DNA of 53,227 bases from Aliiglaciecola sp. CAU 1673 (lineage in GTDB: Bacteria; Pseudomonadota; Gammaproteobacteria; Enterobacterales; Alteromonadaceae). A model generated the notes under the pieces. That model made no database searches, was not told where the DNA came from, and saw nothing but the letters and a program-made list of their open reading frames with translations. The DNA is taken from assembly GCF_029223185.1 (NCBI RefSeq), contig NZ_JARHUG010000026.1, positions 1 through 53,227 on the forward strand, in the 5' to 3' direction. Made by a program: the position numbers and the translations under genes. Shown here piece after piece: positions 7,846-16,560 of this stretch. The first letter of the stretch is position 1. The number at the start of each line of letters is the position of its first letter.

Positions 7846-8760
7846 TTACTTGCCCAGTAAAAACAGCAAAGGCTTATGTAATCTCGCCGCCCAGGCATTT
7901 TCGCTATGCTCGGCGCCCTCGAATTTCAGGGTTTGCCACAATGATTCAGAATAACCCTTCTCTTCTATCAGCCTGTCTACCTTAGCTTGTAAAGGTGGAT
8001 AGAGGGCATCCAGGGTTGCGGTGCCATAGTCAAAATAGATCTTATGCCCGGCAGGCATTGGCAGATGCTTATCCATATAACTCAGAAAGGCATTGGGGAT
8101 AAGGTTTTCGGCATCATTTAGCGTGCCCGGCCAATGGGTCGACAGGCAAGCTGCCCCTTCAAAAATATCGGGGTACTCCAGTAAGGCGTACATGGAAATC
8201 AGTCCACCCATGCTGGAGCCCATCACATAGGTATGCTCGCGATCGCTATGCACTGCATAGTGGCTGTCGATATAGGGTTTCAGTTCGGTGACCAGAAACT
8301 TAAGGTAGGCATCTGAATACACCTTTTGGCTAAACAGCAGCTGGGTTTCGCCGCGCCTTTTTGCGTATTCCTGTTGTTGCTGAGCGGGAGACAGGGATTC
8401 GAAGGGCTTTTGTGGAAAGTATTCGCTATGACGGTTATCCCCTGCATTCCAAATACCGACCACAATAAAGGGCATGGTTTTGCCGGCTGCGATCAGCTCC
8501 GCCGCCACTTCATCCACGCGCCACTCCTGTTTATTCCAGGTGTTGTCGGCGTCATACAGCATCTGCCCGTCATGCATATACAGCACGGCATGTTTTTGCT
8601 TGCCGTCATAGCTTGGTGGTAACCAGATATCGATATTGCGGGCGGGGACATGCTCAGAGCTGAAGTTATCCAGACGTTCAATCTGACCGGTGCTGACGTT
8701 GGGCAGTGCCGCATTGGCGGTGTTAAACATCATGAGCAGAGCCAACAGTAGATATCGCAT
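7846..8760 (-). CDS. Exported esterase-D-like alpha/beta hydrolase
   Basis: This 304-residue protein has a signal peptide (residues 1 to about 17, cut near ANA-AL) and a PF00756 (esterase D / enterochelin-esterase-like) domain. Visible features are IWLPPSYDG, VLYMHDGQMLYD, and the nucleophile elbow VMGSSMGGLISMYALLEYP. The catalytic His is probably in the C-terminal EGAEHSENAW. It is predicted to hydrolyse an ester in the periplasm or outside the cell; relatives act on siderophores, carbohydrate esters or S-formylglutathione. No iron or carbohydrate genes are adjacent, so the substrate is open. It converges with the lipase-like gene, with 12 bp between stops. Confidence 0.88.
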   Translation of the reverse strand: MRYLLLALLMMFNTANAALPNVSTGQIERLDNFSSEHVPARNIDIWLPPSYDGKQKHAVLYMHDGQMLYDADNTWNKQEWRVDEVAAELIAAGKTMPFIVVGIWNAGDNRHSEYFPQKPFESLSPAQQQQEYAKRRGETQLLFSQKVYSDAYLKFLVTELKPYIDSHYAVHSDREHTYVMGSSMGGLISMYALLEYPDIFEGAACLSTHWPGTLNDAENLIPNAFLSYMDKHLPMPAGHKIYFDYGTATLDALYPPLQAKVDRLIEEKGYSESLWQTLKFEGAEHSENAWAARLHKPLLFLLGK

Positions 8761-8775
8761 AGGGTGTTTCCCTTT

Positions 8776-8928
8776 ATACCAAGTCTATTAATGATCTGGC
8801 CGCTCCCTGTGGGCGAGGTCAAAATACTCCCTGGCGGTGTTAGGGACCTTTTAGACCTGCAGGCCCCTGCCTTGCCACGGAGCATTTTGCTCCTCGCTGA
8901 GTGATCACATCATTAATGGACTTGGTAT
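8776..8928. mobile_element. Palindromic MITE-like element, 153 bp
   Basis: The ends are inverted copies: ATACCAAGTCTATTAATGAT at 8776 and, on the other strand, ATACCAAGTCCATTAATGAT reading in from 8928. The inverted similarity continues inward (for example GCGAGG...AAAATACTCC against GCGAGG...AAAATGCTCC), so the whole element can fold as one imperfect hairpin. It has no coding capacity. It sits between two minus-strand genes. This is the structure expected of a non-autonomous miniature inverted-repeat element; a target duplication of TA is possible but not clear. Confidence 0.7.
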
Positions 8929-9019
8929 TATTTGTTTGCCAATGATAGTAGGCGATATTGACCTTTAAAGGGGATGAATTCGAATGCAATACAACAGTGT
9001 TTGTTGGTCGCCGGCCTTT

Positions 9020-9793
9020 TTACTGACGCGGAGCGCCCAAATGCACCAGATGATGCTTCTGCCAAATCTTATCTAATTGGCCAGAGGCTTTGAGACGTTC
9101 AAATAACGCATTCAGCCGCGCAAGGTCGAGCTTGATGCCTTGTCTTAGTAAGGCGCCATGGCGGTATTCCTGATCGAAAAAGTTGGACACGATCAGTTGT
9201 GGGCGTACCTCAGGATGATGATGCAGGTAGTTGTTCAGATAGGAATAGGCAATCAGGCCCATATCGGCGCGGTCTTGTAACAGCAATTCAATGATCTTGT
9301 TCTGGTTATCGACCAGATGCATATCGTAGTTCTGCCGCAGGTAGTCGGGATCGGAATTGAAGTTAGCAAAGCCATAGTGATAACCCAGCACCCCAAGCAG
9401 GGTTTTGTCGGTCATGTCGGTAAAAAAGCTTTGATCCCGGCCTGGTTCCACCAGGGCTACCCATACTTCGCCGCCATGAAAGACCGGTTCAGAGGCCTGC
9501 AAAGGATAGTCCTGCCAACCCCAGGCCTTGCTCTCAAAAAAGATCATATCGAACTTGCCGTCTGCAAAGTCCTGATAGCGTCGTCTGGAAGTGGTGGGGG
9601 TTAGCTCAAACTCAAACTCTTGTTGTTCGGTATTAAGCAAAGCCACTAAATCTGGGATAGGGCCAGCATGGCCCTCACCTATGGCTTGGTAGAAAGGTTG
9701 GTAGTCATACACGCCAACATGAACAGGCTCCCTTGCTTGCAAAGGCAAGGAGCACAGCAAAAACGTCAGCGAAAACAGGCTTGCTCGGATCAT
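9020..9793 (-). CDS. Periplasmic solute-binding protein, family 3
   Basis: The protein has 257 residues from ATG at 9793. An upstream in-frame TTG would add 16 residues before a normal signal peptide, so I prefer the ATG. The signal peptide (MIRASLFSLTFLLC...LQA) is followed by a bacterial extracellular solute-binding family 3 fold: VHVGVYDYQPFYQ, the lobe segment FDMIFFESKAWGW, and ADMGLIAYSYL. Family members bind amino acids or similar small molecules in the periplasm. No ABC permease or ATPase is nearby, so it is an orphan, as is common in Alteromonadales. It may serve a distant transporter or a signalling role. Confidence 0.85.
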   Translation of the reverse strand: MIRASLFSLTFLLCSLPLQAREPVHVGVYDYQPFYQAIGEGHAGPIPDLVALLNTEQQEFEFELTPTTSRRRYQDFADGKFDMIFFESKAWGWQDYPLQASEPVFHGGEVWVALVEPGRDQSFFTDMTDKTLLGVLGYHYGFANFNSDPDYLRQNYDMHLVDNQNKIIELLLQDRADMGLIAYSYLNNYLHHHPEVRPQLIVSNFFDQEYRHGALLRQGIKLDLARLNALFERLKASGQLDKIWQKHHLVHLGAPRQ

Positions 9794-9974
9794 TGGGCGC
9801 GTTATCCACTTCTTGATGATCTCGCCTACAGGCAGCAACAATGTGCTCTACCCAAGACAAATATCCAACCATGACTAGCATAAGTCTTTTTTGTATCGGC
9901 GGTAAGTAGAAAATCATTTGCCCGGATCGCAGGATCTTCACAGTCCAACGTGAAGATCCTCTATTTTAGACGGG

Positions 9975-10529
9975 TTAGCTGGCGTCTTCATTGCTGGCAT
10001 AGCATCGATGGCTTTGTTCTCCTGGGCCCTTGATATGCAGCTGGTCGAAGTCTGCATTTTTTAGCTGGGCATCCAGGCTTTGCTTAAATCGTTCAGCCTT
10101 GTCGCTGATGACCTTGCCATAAGCACCAAGCGCATCAAAGTCCTGTTGATGGGCGGCAATCAGGGCGTTGAGTTTCTGTGACGCCACTTTTTGTTCACTC
10201 AGGTGGGCCTTATTGATATACACACCCTGGTCTGTTTCCTCAATCGCCAGTTTGGTTAAGCGCTCTACATCGGCGGCATACTGGTCTAACTGCTCTTCAA
10301 TAGCGTCTATGGGCGCTTGCAATTGTTCCATCTTCTTTTCGGTTTCCATCAGCTCCTGATAGGCCTGACGCTGTTCATCGGTCATCACAAACTCACTAAC
10401 CAGTTGGCAATCCTTAAAGCTCTGCACCTTATAGTCGCTCGCCGTGGCCGGTTCGGACGCCGTTGCCGACATGCAGCCGCCAAGCAGCAATGGGAAGAGG
10501 GCTGAGAGGGCTAAAACAGATTTTTTCAT
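9975..10529 (-). CDS. Predicted lipoprotein with coiled coil
   Basis: This 184-residue protein has a lipoprotein signal: a hydrophobic stretch ending in LLGGC, with Cys19 as the lipid-modified residue. From about residue 50 to 165 it is helical and charged (for example QAYQELMETEKKMEQLQ), consistent with a coiled coil. There is no catalytic motif and no family I recognise. The ribosome site AGGAG lies just upstream of the start. The residues after Cys are Met-Ser, with no Asp at +2, so outer-membrane sorting is likely. It is followed on the same strand by no close gene, so it is probably monocistronic. Function unknown. Confidence 0.8.
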   Translation of the reverse strand: MKKSVLALSALFPLLLGGCMSATASEPATASDYKVQSFKDCQLVSEFVMTDEQRQAYQELMETEKKMEQLQAPIDAIEEQLDQYAADVERLTKLAIEETDQGVYINKAHLSEQKVASQKLNALIAAHQQDFDALGAYGKVISDKAERFKQSLDAQLKNADFDQLHIKGPGEQSHRCYASNEDAS

Positions 10530-10597
10530 GGGATACTCCTGTTGGTGGGTATCCCTTAAGTCGAGCGCGGCGGGAAAAAAGTTGTCCCGCCCGGTAA

Positions 10598-11848
10598 TTA
10601 TGATGGGCTGCGATCACTGACCCGCTGATAGGCCCGCAGGCCAAAGGCGGGCAACATGGAGAGGAAATGATCGAAGATATCCGATTGGATCCCTTCGTAA
10701 TTCACCCAGTTTTTATCGGCGCTGAAGCAGTAGATTTCCAGCGGCAGGCCCAACTCGGTGGGCGCTAATTGGCGCACCATCAGGGTCATCTCTTTATTGA
10801 GCTTGGGGTGATTTTGCAGATAGCGCAGCATATAGGTGCGGAAGGTACCGATATTGGTCAGGCGTCTGGCATTAAGCAGGTCCTCGTCGGTGATCTGATG
10901 ATCCTGATTGTATTTGGCCAGCTCTTGCTTCTTGTCGGCAATATAATCTTTGATAAAACGAATTTTTTCCCAGCTATCCAGCATCTTTTGATCGGCAAAA
11001 CGTACCGATTGGATATCGATATTGATGGCCCGCTTAATGCGCCGTCCACCAGACTCCTGCATACCGCGCCAGTTCTTGACTGAATCGCCAATCAAGGAAT
11101 AAGTAGGGACAGTAGAAATGGTTTTATCCCAATTCTGCACTTTGACCGTGACCAGGCCAATTTCAAGCACTTCGCCGTCTGCACCGTATTTGGGTAACTC
11201 TATCCAGTCGCCGTTATTGACCATGCGGTTAGCGACAATTTGCACCCCGGCCACAAAGCCAAGGATGGTGTCTTTGAAAACCAACAGCAAAATAGCGGTT
11301 ACCGCGCCTAAACCGGATATCAAAATTAGCGGCGATTTCTCCAGCAAGCTGGAGATAATCAATATAACCGCCATAACCGCCATCAATAGCTTGCCCACCT
11401 GGATAAAGCCGGTGATCGGCACCCGTTTGGCCATGGGCGAGGCGTTATAAATATCCTCTGCGGTATTGAGCAGGGCGCTGAGCATGGTCAGGCCGGTAAT
11501 CAATAAATAGATAAAAGCGCCTTTTTGTACCGTTTCCAGCAGCACCGGAGCGTGGGACAGGATTAACGGAGAGGCCATGTACAGCAGGATGGCCGGGACC
11601 AAATGGGCGCTGCGGCGGAAAAAGCCGTGGCCTTGCAGCTCATCGTCCCAGGTGGTGCTGGTGGCCAGGATCAGGCGGGTCAGCTTACTGGCCAGCAGAT
11701 GACGGGCAACGCGATAGCCCACCCAACTGACGACAAACAACAGAATCGACGCCACCATGGCAAACCAGGGGGAACGGGCATCCATCTTCAGGCCCCAGTA
11801 GGCGAGGGAATCGAGAACTAGTTGAGTTAACTCGCTGATATGCTCCAT
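10598..11848 (-). CDS. ybdG: Small-conductance mechanosensitive channel YbdG
   Basis: The protein has 416 residues, against about 415 for E. coli YbdG (MscM). There are about five N-terminal transmembrane helices, then the MscS pore and beta domain. Segments I recall as near-identical to E. coli YbdG include ILISGLGAVTAILLLVFKD, GDWIELPKYGADGEV, VKNWRGMQESGGRRIKR and MTLMVRQLAP. It opens under membrane tension and relieves mild hypo-osmotic stress. The gene starts 3 bp after the stop of the upstream acyltransferase, so it is the last gene of a three-gene operon with two membrane-lipid acyltransferases. Family assignment is secure. Confidence 0.93.
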   Translation of the reverse strand: MEHISELTQLVLDSLAYWGLKMDARSPWFAMVASILLFVVSWVGYRVARHLLASKLTRLILATSTTWDDELQGHGFFRRSAHLVPAILLYMASPLILSHAPVLLETVQKGAFIYLLITGLTMLSALLNTAEDIYNASPMAKRVPITGFIQVGKLLMAVMAVILIISSLLEKSPLILISGLGAVTAILLLVFKDTILGFVAGVQIVANRMVNNGDWIELPKYGADGEVLEIGLVTVKVQNWDKTISTVPTYSLIGDSVKNWRGMQESGGRRIKRAINIDIQSVRFADQKMLDSWEKIRFIKDYIADKKQELAKYNQDHQITDEDLLNARRLTNIGTFRTYMLRYLQNHPKLNKEMTLMVRQLAPTELGLPLEIYCFSADKNWVNYEGIQSDIFDHFLSMLPAFGLRAYQRVSDRSPS

Positions 11849-11851
11849 CGC

Positions 11852-12748
11852 TTATTTGGCCTCCATCAAGCGGCGGATGTAATTGTCCTTATGCGCCCAC
11901 AACTGATTAACCCATTGCTGAAAGCGTTCGCGAAAGCTTTCGTCTGCATGGTAGTCACCGATCAGCTCTTGCTGCACCGGCAGGACCCGGGCATGCAGGA
12001 CTACTTTGGTCAGACGGCCGCTTAATACATCCAGCATCACATGCTCGCGGTTGTGGGGGTAAAGCAGGGTCATATCGATAATGTCAGAAAACAGATTGCC
12101 CATGGTCGCTAAGGTAAAAGCCACGCCGCCGGCTTTGGGTTTAAGCAAGTACTGATAGGGACTGCTGTGTTTAGCGTGCTTTTGCTCGGTATAGCGGGTG
12201 CCCTCGACAAAATTAATCACCGACGTGGGGATAGTGCGAAACTTCTCACAAGAGCGCTTGGTGGTCTCGATATCTTTACCGCGCAGGTGCGGATTTCTGG
12301 CCAAAAATTCGGCACTGTAACGGCGCATAAAGGGCATATCCAGGGCCCAGGCACCGAGGCCCACAAAGGGCATCCAAATCAGCTCCTGTTTGATAAAAAA
12401 CTTGGTGGCCGGAATGCGTCCACCGGCAAAACGCATCAGCAGAATGATATCCAGCCAGCTGATGTGATTGGCCATCATCAGATACCAGCCATCTTGTTTG
12501 AGTTCGCCCTCGACCTGGTAGTCCCATTCCACCCGGTTGAAGATATTGATCAGACTGACGCTACAAAAAGCGAAGGCCCCCATAAAGAAGTTCAGCAGTT
12601 GGTTAAACATGCGGGTCAGCGGGGGGAAAGGTAAAAGCAGTTTGGGTATCCCCATCAGGATAATCAATGTTCCCCAAAGCGCCAGGTTAAGAATTTGCAG
12701 TATCACATGCAGCGGAAACTGAATAAAAACAGGCAGAAAGTTCAACAT
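11852..12748 (-). CDS. PlsC-type acyltransferase, YihG-like (second copy)
   Basis: This 298-residue membrane-associated acyltransferase has catalytic motif I NHISWLD (NHxxxxD) and motif III FVEGTRY. Hydrophobic N-terminal segments (about 5-35 and 45-65) anchor it in the inner membrane. It resembles E. coli YihG, a lysophosphatidic-acid acyltransferase that makes phosphatidic acid from acyl donor and lysophosphatidate. It is a diverged paralogue of the gene immediately upstream, sharing for example ELIWMPF / ELIWVPF and KAGGVAF. It begins 3 bp after that gene's stop and is followed by ybdG, so membrane lipid composition and tension sensing are co-expressed here. Acyl specificity is unknown. 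Confidence 0.88.
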   Translation of the reverse strand: MLNFLPVFIQFPLHVILQILNLALWGTLIILMGIPKLLLPFPPLTRMFNQLLNFFMGAFAFCSVSLINIFNRVEWDYQVEGELKQDGWYLMMANHISWLDIILLMRFAGGRIPATKFFIKQELIWMPFVGLGAWALDMPFMRRYSAEFLARNPHLRGKDIETTKRSCEKFRTIPTSVINFVEGTRYTEQKHAKHSSPYQYLLKPKAGGVAFTLATMGNLFSDIIDMTLLYPHNREHVMLDVLSGRLTKVVLHARVLPVQQELIGDYHADESFRERFQQWVNQLWAHKDNYIRRLMEAK

Positions 12749-12751
12749 CGG

Positions 12752-13630
12752 TTAACGGCTCATACTCAGTTGGGAAAGGGTTTGATCTTTTAGCTGCCAG
12801 CGTTCATTCAGCCATTGCTGGAAGGCTTCGCGTTGTTTGGCATCTTCAAAATAATTACCGGGCAACAGGTTGTCCAGCGACATAATACTGATGCGGACCT
12901 GGACTTCCTTTACCTTGCCACAGACAAAATCCCAAAAGGTAGGGACGCCTTGAGGATAGTGAATGGTCACATCCAAGAGTTTGTGCAGCTTGTCACCCAT
13001 AGCGCCAAGGACAAAAGCGACACCACCCGCTTTGGGCGTGAGCAGGTGCTTAAATGGCATGCCCTGGGCTTTCTGCTTGGCCGGTGTTCTGCGGGTGCCT
13101 TCAACAAAATTCATAATGCTGACCGGCTTGTGGCGAAACTTCTCGCAAGCTTTACGGGTGGTTTCCAGATCTTTGCCTTTGAGATGGGGCTTCTTTTCCA
13201 GAAATGCGCGTTTGTAGCGGCGCATAAAGGGGAAATCCAAAGCCCACCAGGCCAAGCCCAGAAAGGGTACCCAAATCAGTTCTTTCTTTAGGAAAAACTT
13301 CAAAAACGGGATTTTGCCGCTAAAAATGCGCTGTAATACCAGAATATCAACCCAGGACTGATGGTTGGCGATGATCAGATACCAATCTTTGCGGGACAAT
13401 TGTTCCAGGCCAATGACATCCCATTTGGTGTGCCCCGTCAGATTCTGATTGATGGTATTTACCCGCACCCAGGCCGAGGCACAGCCGTCCAAACCGTGAG
13501 TTAACAGGGTTCGCCAGGCTCTGATGGGGATCAGCTTAAGCACCGAAAAAATCATAATGGGTACAAACCACACAAAGGTGTTCACGGCATACCCGAGAAT
13601 GGACAACACACCAATCAGATTTCGTAGCAT
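12752..13630 (-). CDS. PlsC-type acyltransferase, YihG-like (first copy)
   Basis: This 292-residue inner-membrane acyltransferase has motif I NHQSWVD and motif III FVEGTRRTP. It resembles YihG/PlsC lysophospholipid acyltransferases. It is the first gene of the operon that continues with its paralogue and ybdG. Compared with the second copy, the catalytic region is well conserved while the N- and C-terminal thirds have drifted, which suggests an old duplication with separated specificities. The divergent 81-bp interval to proB should carry the promoters for both directions; I could not identify convincing boxes. Confidence 0.88.
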   Translation of the reverse strand: MLRNLIGVLSILGYAVNTFVWFVPIMIFSVLKLIPIRAWRTLLTHGLDGCASAWVRVNTINQNLTGHTKWDVIGLEQLSRKDWYLIIANHQSWVDILVLQRIFSGKIPFLKFFLKKELIWVPFLGLAWWALDFPFMRRYKRAFLEKKPHLKGKDLETTRKACEKFRHKPVSIMNFVEGTRRTPAKQKAQGMPFKHLLTPKAGGVAFVLGAMGDKLHKLLDVTIHYPQGVPTFWDFVCGKVKEVQVRISIMSLDNLLPGNYFEDAKQREAFQQWLNERWQLKDQTLSQLSMSR

Positions 13631-13711
13631 TTCTATTGCCTTGGAATAAACAAGGGACGTATTTTATGTGCAGCTTATCAAATAGACAAAACTTATGCGG
13701 AAATCTCAGTT

Positions 13712-14833
13712 ATGAGTGATGAACAGGTGTCAGTGCAACAGAAATTCAATTGGCAGCGGGCGGTGATCAAAGTGGGTAGCGCCCTGATTGCTCCTGATGG
13801 CAAAGATTGTCGCACCGAACACCTGTTGTCTTTGGCGCAGTTTATCAACCATAGCCGCGCTAAGGGCAGGGAAGTGATCCTGGTATCTTCCGGGGCGGTT
13901 GCCGCGGGCCGTAGCGCCATGCCACTGCCGGGTAAAAGCACAATGGCACAAAAGCAGGCCATGGCGGCGGTAGGCCAGACCCGGATGATGGCGAATTGGG
14001 CCAGGCTGTTTGATTTTCCTACCGCACAGTTATTGATGACCCATGGTGATATTCGCGATCGCGACCGCTATCTCAATATCAAAAATACCGTGCGTGAACT
14101 GCTTACCTTTCACATTCTGCCGATTATCAATGAGAACGATACGGTGGCCACCGACGAACTCAAGTTCGGCGACAATGACAATCTGGCGGCGCTGGTAGCG
14201 CTGGTGGCCGAAGCGGATACCTTGTTTATCTGTACCGACGTGGATGGCCTCTATGATGCCGATCCCAGAAGAACCCCTGACGCCAAGCTCTTTGCGGAAG
14301 TGAGTGAAATCACCCCGCAAATTATGCAATTGGGCGGCGGCAGCGGCAGCAGTGTGGGTACTGGTGGCATGCAAACCAAGTTGCAGGCAGCGAAAAAGGC
14401 CGCGGCGAATGGGATTCAAACGCTGATTGTTAACGGTCACAAGGCCTCAGCCTTTGAACTGCTGGGCAAAGATATCGTGCCTGGCACCCGCTTCTTACCC
14501 AAGCAGTCGCGCAGCCGGGCCAAGAAAGAATGGTTACGTCATAGCCTCAAAGCCAAAGGCAAAATTTGGGTGGATAAAGGTGCCTGTGATGCCTTGTTGA
14601 ATAAAGGCGCTTCGTTGTTGCCGGTGGGCGTAGTCAAAACTCAGGGCCAGTTCAGTGCCGGCGATGCGGTGGAAATCTGGTTCCAGGAGGCGCCCATTGC
14701 CACCGGTCTCAGTCTCTACGATGCCCCCGAGCTTGAAAAAATCAGTGGCAAAAAAAGCGCTGAGCTTGAGGGGATCCTCGGCTTTGCCGCCCATGAAGTG
14801 GTGGTGCACCGCGACGATCTGGTGATTATCTGA
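13712..14833 (+). CDS. proB: Glutamate 5-kinase
   Basis: The protein has 373 residues, close to the usual 367. The N-terminal amino-acid-kinase domain (VIKVGSALI, VSSGAVAAGR, NENDTVATDELKFGDNDNLAALVA, DVDGLYDADPR) is followed by a C-terminal PUA domain from about residue 285. It phosphorylates glutamate to glutamyl-5-phosphate, the first committed step of proline synthesis, and is normally inhibited by proline. The partner proA is not in this window, so the usual proBA pair is split. The 3' end overlaps the convergent Nramp-like gene by 8 bp. A 15-residue extension before WQRAVIKVGSA is a little longer than in E. coli. Confidence 0.95.
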   Translation: MSDEQVSVQQKFNWQRAVIKVGSALIAPDGKDCRTEHLLSLAQFINHSRAKGREVILVSSGAVAAGRSAMPLPGKSTMAQKQAMAAVGQTRMMANWARLFDFPTAQLLMTHGDIRDRDRYLNIKNTVRELLTFHILPIINENDTVATDELKFGDNDNLAALVALVAEADTLFICTDVDGLYDADPRRTPDAKLFAEVSEITPQIMQLGGGSGSSVGTGGMQTKLQAAKKAAANGIQTLIVNGHKASAFELLGKDIVPGTRFLPKQSRSRAKKEWLRHSLKAKGKIWVDKGACDALLNKGASLLPVGVVKTQGQFSAGDAVEIWFQEAPIATGLSLYDAPELEKISGKKSAELEGILGFAAHEVVVHRDDLVII

Positions 14834-16028
14834 CGAAAACTGTCCATAGCTTGTAGCCGCTTAGGGCAGTCAGTCCCAGCAGCACAAAGGACACCACAGC
14901 ATTAAAGGCTCGCCCATTGACCCACTGTCCGAGCATGTCTCTTTGGTTCATTAACCACAGCAGATATGCGGCGATGATAGGCAATAACAATCCATTGGCG
15001 GCCTGCGCAAAAAGAATCAGCAATAATGGGCTGGTACCCATCATGGCGGTGCCCATGCCAAACAGCAGGATGCAGATCCACACCAAGCGGAATCCCGGTG
15101 CCGTTAATTGGCTGGACCAACCCAACATGCCGCATACTGCAAAGGCGCCGGCCAGCGGCGCCGTGATGGCGCTGGTCAAGCCTGCTGCAAAAAGTCCTAA
15201 GGCAAAGAACTGCCCGGAGAGGTCGCCAAGTAATGGCGCTAGTTGATCGGCGATATTGGCCGCATTGATACTACCGCCCGTTGCACCATAAAAAGCCACG
15301 CTCGCTGTGGCGAGGATAGCAAGGGTAATCAGTCCACCCAAGCCAATTGACAGACCCGCATCCAGTCTGGCCTGACGCAGTGCTTCTCGCTCTGCACCTG
15401 GCTTGGCTTGCTGCTTTGCCATCAGACTGGCATGCAGGAACAGGTTGTAGGGGACGATGGTGGTGCCAAACAGAGCCAAGACGGTGGTCAGTGAGCCTTC
15501 TGGTAAACTGGGACGGACTAATCCTTGCCACAATGCCTGCCAATCGGGCCCTGCCACAAACAAGGTGGTCACAAACACCAGGCTCATCAGCCCCACCAAC
15601 CCAATCAGTGCGCGTTCAAGCCATTGCTGACGCCCTTGCCACAGCAATACGCCGGCCGCACCCCCTAAGACGGGGATCCAGGTGGTTGGCGGTAATGCGG
15701 TTAGATGGCTAAGCCCCATGGCAGCGCCGGTCAGATTGCCGGCTTGATAGGCCGCGCTGCCGATGCCGATGGCAGCAACCACCAAGAATACACTCAGCCA
15801 TTTTGCCAATGGGGCCTGAATTCCTTCGCGAAGAGACTCAGCCAGACCCTGCCCACGAATAAGGCCAAGGCGAACGGCCATTTCCTGCAAAACAATGGTG
15901 GCTAGTACTGAAAACAGCAAAGCCCAGATAAGGCTGTAGCCAAAACGTGCGCCGGCCAAGCTGGCGGTGGTGATGGTTCCGGGCCCGATAAAGGCCGCGG
16001 TAACCAGAAGTCCGGGTCCCCAACGCAT
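14826..16028 (-). CDS. Nramp-family transporter with altered metal site
   Basis: This 400-residue protein has about 11 membrane spans and clear Nramp/SLC11 family sequence (LAGARFGYSLIWALLFSVLATIVLQEMAVRLG is typical; shown here only as a family cue at about 25-55). In canonical Nramp proteins TM1 carries DPGN and TM6 carries MPH, which together bind Mn2+ or Fe2+. Here the matching positions read GPGT (about residue 15) and VPY (in GTTIVPYNLFLHA). Loss of the aspartate, asparagine, methionine and histidine suggests a different substrate or mechanism. No metal regulator is adjacent. It converges with proB and shares 8 bp with it. Confidence 0.85.
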   Translation of the reverse strand: MRWGPGLLVTAAFIGPGTITTASLAGARFGYSLIWALLFSVLATIVLQEMAVRLGLIRGQGLAESLREGIQAPLAKWLSVFLVVAAIGIGSAAYQAGNLTGAAMGLSHLTALPPTTWIPVLGGAAGVLLWQGRQQWLERALIGLVGLMSLVFVTTLFVAGPDWQALWQGLVRPSLPEGSLTTVLALFGTTIVPYNLFLHASLMAKQQAKPGAEREALRQARLDAGLSIGLGGLITLAILATASVAFYGATGGSINAANIADQLAPLLGDLSGQFFALGLFAAGLTSAITAPLAGAFAVCGMLGWSSQLTAPGFRLVWICILLFGMGTAMMGTSPLLLILFAQAANGLLLPIIAAYLLWLMNQRDMLGQWVNGRAFNAVVSFVLLGLTALSGYKLWTVFVR

Positions 16029-16112
16029 TGATATCTCATTGCTTTCTCGCTACAAGGTACAAGAGCATACCAGTAGTGATGGGGAATCAAAGGTTTTATT
16101 GAACAGACACGC

Positions 16113-16280
16113 CTAGAACAATGAGTCGCCCATACGCAGCGGTCTTTTCTTGAAGCTTGCCTCAGCCTTGGTGGCGGGCCGCTGGTTGCGAGAGTGGCGG
16201 GTATTTTTACCCGTATCTTCCCTTAATGCATAGAGTAAAAGCACAAATACGATAAGGAACAGTACTGAGATGACTAGCAT
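16113..16280 (-). CDS. 55-residue single-span membrane peptide
   Basis: ATG at 16280 reads 55 codons to TAG at 16113-16115. Residues 1-19 (MLVISVLFLIVFVLLLYAL) form one strongly hydrophobic helix. It is followed by a basic tail rich in Lys, Arg and Gln, ending MGDSLF. The positive tail predicts N-out, C-in topology. An AAAGGA ribosome site lies 6 bases before the ATG, and the composition is protein-like. The Nramp-like gene follows 84 bp downstream on the same strand, so co-expression is possible. I recognise no family. Confidence 0.65.
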   Translation of the reverse strand: MLVISVLFLIVFVLLLYALREDTGKNTRHSRNQRPATKAEASFKKRPLRMGDSLF

Positions 16281-16560
16281 GTTTTAAATCCTTTAACTTC
16301 TGCTGTGTTGGTTAACGCGGCACTAGTCTATTAGCGCCGAAAAAATTTGGTGTGAAAGTATAGTGAATTTTTTTTGAATCGTTAGGTTATTTTTAGTTTT
16401 TTGCCAAGATCAGCCGATTGAAAGCTGTAATATTCGCCGAAATGCTCAGACAAGCAGCAAGGTGAGAGTAGGTCATCAAACTGCAATTGTGTTAGTCCTC
16501 CTTGTGGTTTAGCGATATGCTGTTATTTGATAGCCGTGTGATGAAGGATTTCTTGCTTAC
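16281..16560. other. Intergenic region between divergent genes
   Basis: This 280-bp, AT-rich stretch separates the small membrane peptide from the solute-binding protein gene. It must hold promoters for both, but I see no box pair that stands out. A run of eight T at about 16368-16375 and two TTTTT runs near 16390-16402 are the most notable composition features. Confidence 0.4.

Noticed and set aside
12167-12634. 155-codon frame antisense to the acyltransferase
   Set aside because: Shadow of a well-supported gene; the high-GC third position of the real gene keeps the frame open.
12815-13291. 158-codon frame antisense to the first acyltransferase
   Set aside because: Same reason; it mirrors the catalytic region on the other strand.
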